A DNA stretch of 15,060 bases. Source: DASSHC01 sp035693105. GTDB lineage: Bacteria > Chloroflexota > Chloroflexia > Thermomicrobiales > Thermomicrobiaceae. The position numbers and the translations under genes were made by a program. The stretch covers positions 1-15,060 of the forward strand of contig DASSHC010000168.1 of the NCBI GenBank assembly GCA_035693105.1, read 5' to 3'. How positions within the stretch are numbered: position 1 is the first letter of the stretch; each line of letters begins with the position of its first letter. Below are positions 13,945 to 15,060 of the stretch, piece after piece. The notes beneath the pieces are model-generated. The model did no database searches and was not told where the DNA came from. It saw only the letters and a program-made list of their open reading frames with translations.

Positions 13945-15060
13945 GTGGTAGTCGAGATCATCCCGGCGGGGCGGCGCACGCTCGCGCCTTCGGGCGAGGA
14001 GATCCTGCAACGCTGCCAGGACGAGGGTGTGCAATTCGTCAACTTGCAGTTCACCGACGTGGTGGGCATCGTCAAGATGGTGACGATTCCGGTCGACGTC
14101 CTGCCCGAAGTGATCGCGGAGGGGCAGTGGTTCGACGGCTCGGCGGTGGCCGGTTTCGCCCGTATCGCCGAGAGCGACATGTTCCTGATGCCCGACCTGA
14201 CGACCTTCAAGATCGTGCCCTGGGAGCGCGGCCGCAACACCACCGCGCGCATCATCTGCTGGGTCTTCCGCCCCAACGGCGACCTCTTCCCCGGCGATCC
14301 GCGCGTCGCGCTCCTTGGCCAGCTGGAGCGCGCCGCCCGGCTCGGCTACCTCTATCACACCGGCCCGGAGCTGGAGTTCTTCCTCTTCCGCCGCAGCGAG
14401 GGCACGATCGATCCGCTGCCGCACGACCGTGGCAGCTATTTCGACTTCTCCACCGATCTGGCCGCGGAGGTGCGCAAGGACATGATCCGCGGGCTGCGGG
14501 AGCTGGGGATCACGGTGGAGGCGGGTCACCACGAGATCGCCGCCGGACAGCACGAGATCGACTTCGAGTACGGCGACGGCATGCTGACCGCCGACAACCT
14601 GGTCACCGCGAAGTACGCGCTCAAGGCGATCGCCAACCAGCACGGCCTCTACGCCACCTTCCTGCCCAAGCCGATCGAGGGGATCGCCGGCTCCGGCATG
14701 CACGTCCATCAGAGCCTGAGCGGGATGACCTCGGGCGCCAACGCCTTCGTCGATCCCGACGACGCCTACGGGCTATCGCCGGTCGCCAAGCACTTCATCG
14801 CCGGGCAACTGGCACACGCCCGCAGCCTGAGCGCGGTGCTGGCGCCGCTGGTCAACTCCTACAAGCGGCTGGTGCCGGAGTACGAGGCGCCGGTCTACGT
14901 CAGTTGGGCCAGGCAGAACCGCTCGGCGCTGATCCGCATCCCGATGCTGCGCGCCGGGCGCACCGAGGCCACGCGCGTCGAGCTGCGCTGCCCCGACGCC
15001 GCCGCCAATCCCTATCTGGCGTTCACCGCGATGCTGGCGGCGGGCCTCGACGGTATCGAG
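13945..15060 (+). CDS. glnA: Glutamine synthetase type I (3' end outside window)
   Basis: ATP-dependent ligation of ammonia to glutamate; 372 residues are visible out of about 440-450 usual for type I. GTG 13945 is chosen over in-frame GTG 13924 because AAGGAGG (13931-13937) is 7 bases before it. Motifs in order: FDGSAVAGF (63-71), ESDMFLMPDL (76-85), metal Glu142 and Glu144 in GPELEFFLF, Tyr165, HHEIAAGQHEIDF (195-207) with Glu204, GSGMHVHQSL (249-258), flap Glu314 in YEAPV, and NRSALIRIP (325-333). The ammonium-site residues Asp64, Tyr165, Glu204 and Glu314 are present, but the Ser matching Salmonella Ser53 is Ala67. The adenylylation-site region lies beyond the window, so regulation cannot be judged. 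A glutamine synthetase-like gamma-glutamyl-amine ligase is less likely but not excluded. Confidence 0.93.
   Translation, partial: MVVEIIPAGRRTLAPSGEEILQRCQDEGVQFVNLQFTDVVGIVKMVTIPVDVLPEVIAEGQWFDGSAVAGFARIAESDMFLMPDLTTFKIVPWERGRNTTARIICWVFRPNGDLFPGDPRVALLGQLERAARLGYLYHTGPELEFFLFRRSEGTIDPLPHDRGSYFDFSTDLAAEVRKDMIRGLRELGITVEAGHHEIAAGQHEIDFEYGDGMLTADNLVTAKYALKAIANQHGLYATFLPKPIEGIAGSGMHVHQSLSGMTSGANAFVDPDDAYGLSPVAKHFIAGQLAHARSLSAVLAPLVNSYKRLVPEYEAPVYVSWARQNRSALIRIPMLRAGRTEATRVELRCPDAAANPYLAFTAMLAAGLDGIE

Overview
The window is a GC-rich bacterial chromosome segment with short gaps and tightly packed genes. It most resembles Chloroflexota, perhaps the Thermomicrobia/Sphaerobacter side. That placement is an inference from three things: the codon style, the Tat-type lipoprotein leader on the peptide-binding protein, and short GC-rich palindromic repeats of a kind I associate with such genomes. 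No rRNA, tRNA, CRISPR array, transposase or phage gene was seen.

Layout: (1) 21-862, a small conserved-looking alpha/beta protein and an unknown protein with an EREQ repeat, converging with overlapping 3' ends. (2) 1029-3328, a two-gene operon: a DapA-superfamily aldolase/lyase and an M20 metallodipeptidase. (3) 3333-3390, a palindromic repeat between convergent genes. (4) 4374-3400 (-), a 6-phosphofructokinase with an altered ATP/Mg loop, divergent from an EntS-like MFS exporter (4573-5883, +). (5) 5954-6083, a 130-bp MITE-like inverted-repeat element. (6) 9871-6105 (-), an ABC importer operon of the peptide/nickel class: binding lipoprotein, DppB-like and DppC-like permeases, with no ATPase gene. 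(7) 11219-10062 (-), an agmatinase-superfamily ureohydrolase that resembles guanidine hydrolase (GdmH) more than classical agmatinase, with a clear sigma70-type promoter. (8) 11710-11342 (-), a VOC-fold protein. (9) 11818-11896, a second copy of the palindrome family. (10) 13665-11938 (-), a PAS-GGDEF-EAL protein with an intact cyclase and I-site but a badly eroded EAL domain. (11) 13945 to the window edge (+), a type I glutamine synthetase, cut off by the window.

Several genes could touch nitrogen handling: dipeptide hydrolysis, import of peptides or a cation, release of urea/ammonia by the ureohydrolase, and ammonia assimilation by glutamine synthetase. They are not one operon, so a shared pathway is only a hypothesis. 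The observations most worth a second look are the GdmH-like ureohydrolase, the phosphofructokinase with Asp103 replaced by Ser, the eroded EAL domain, the DapA homologue lacking the substrate arginine, and the covarying palindromic repeats.
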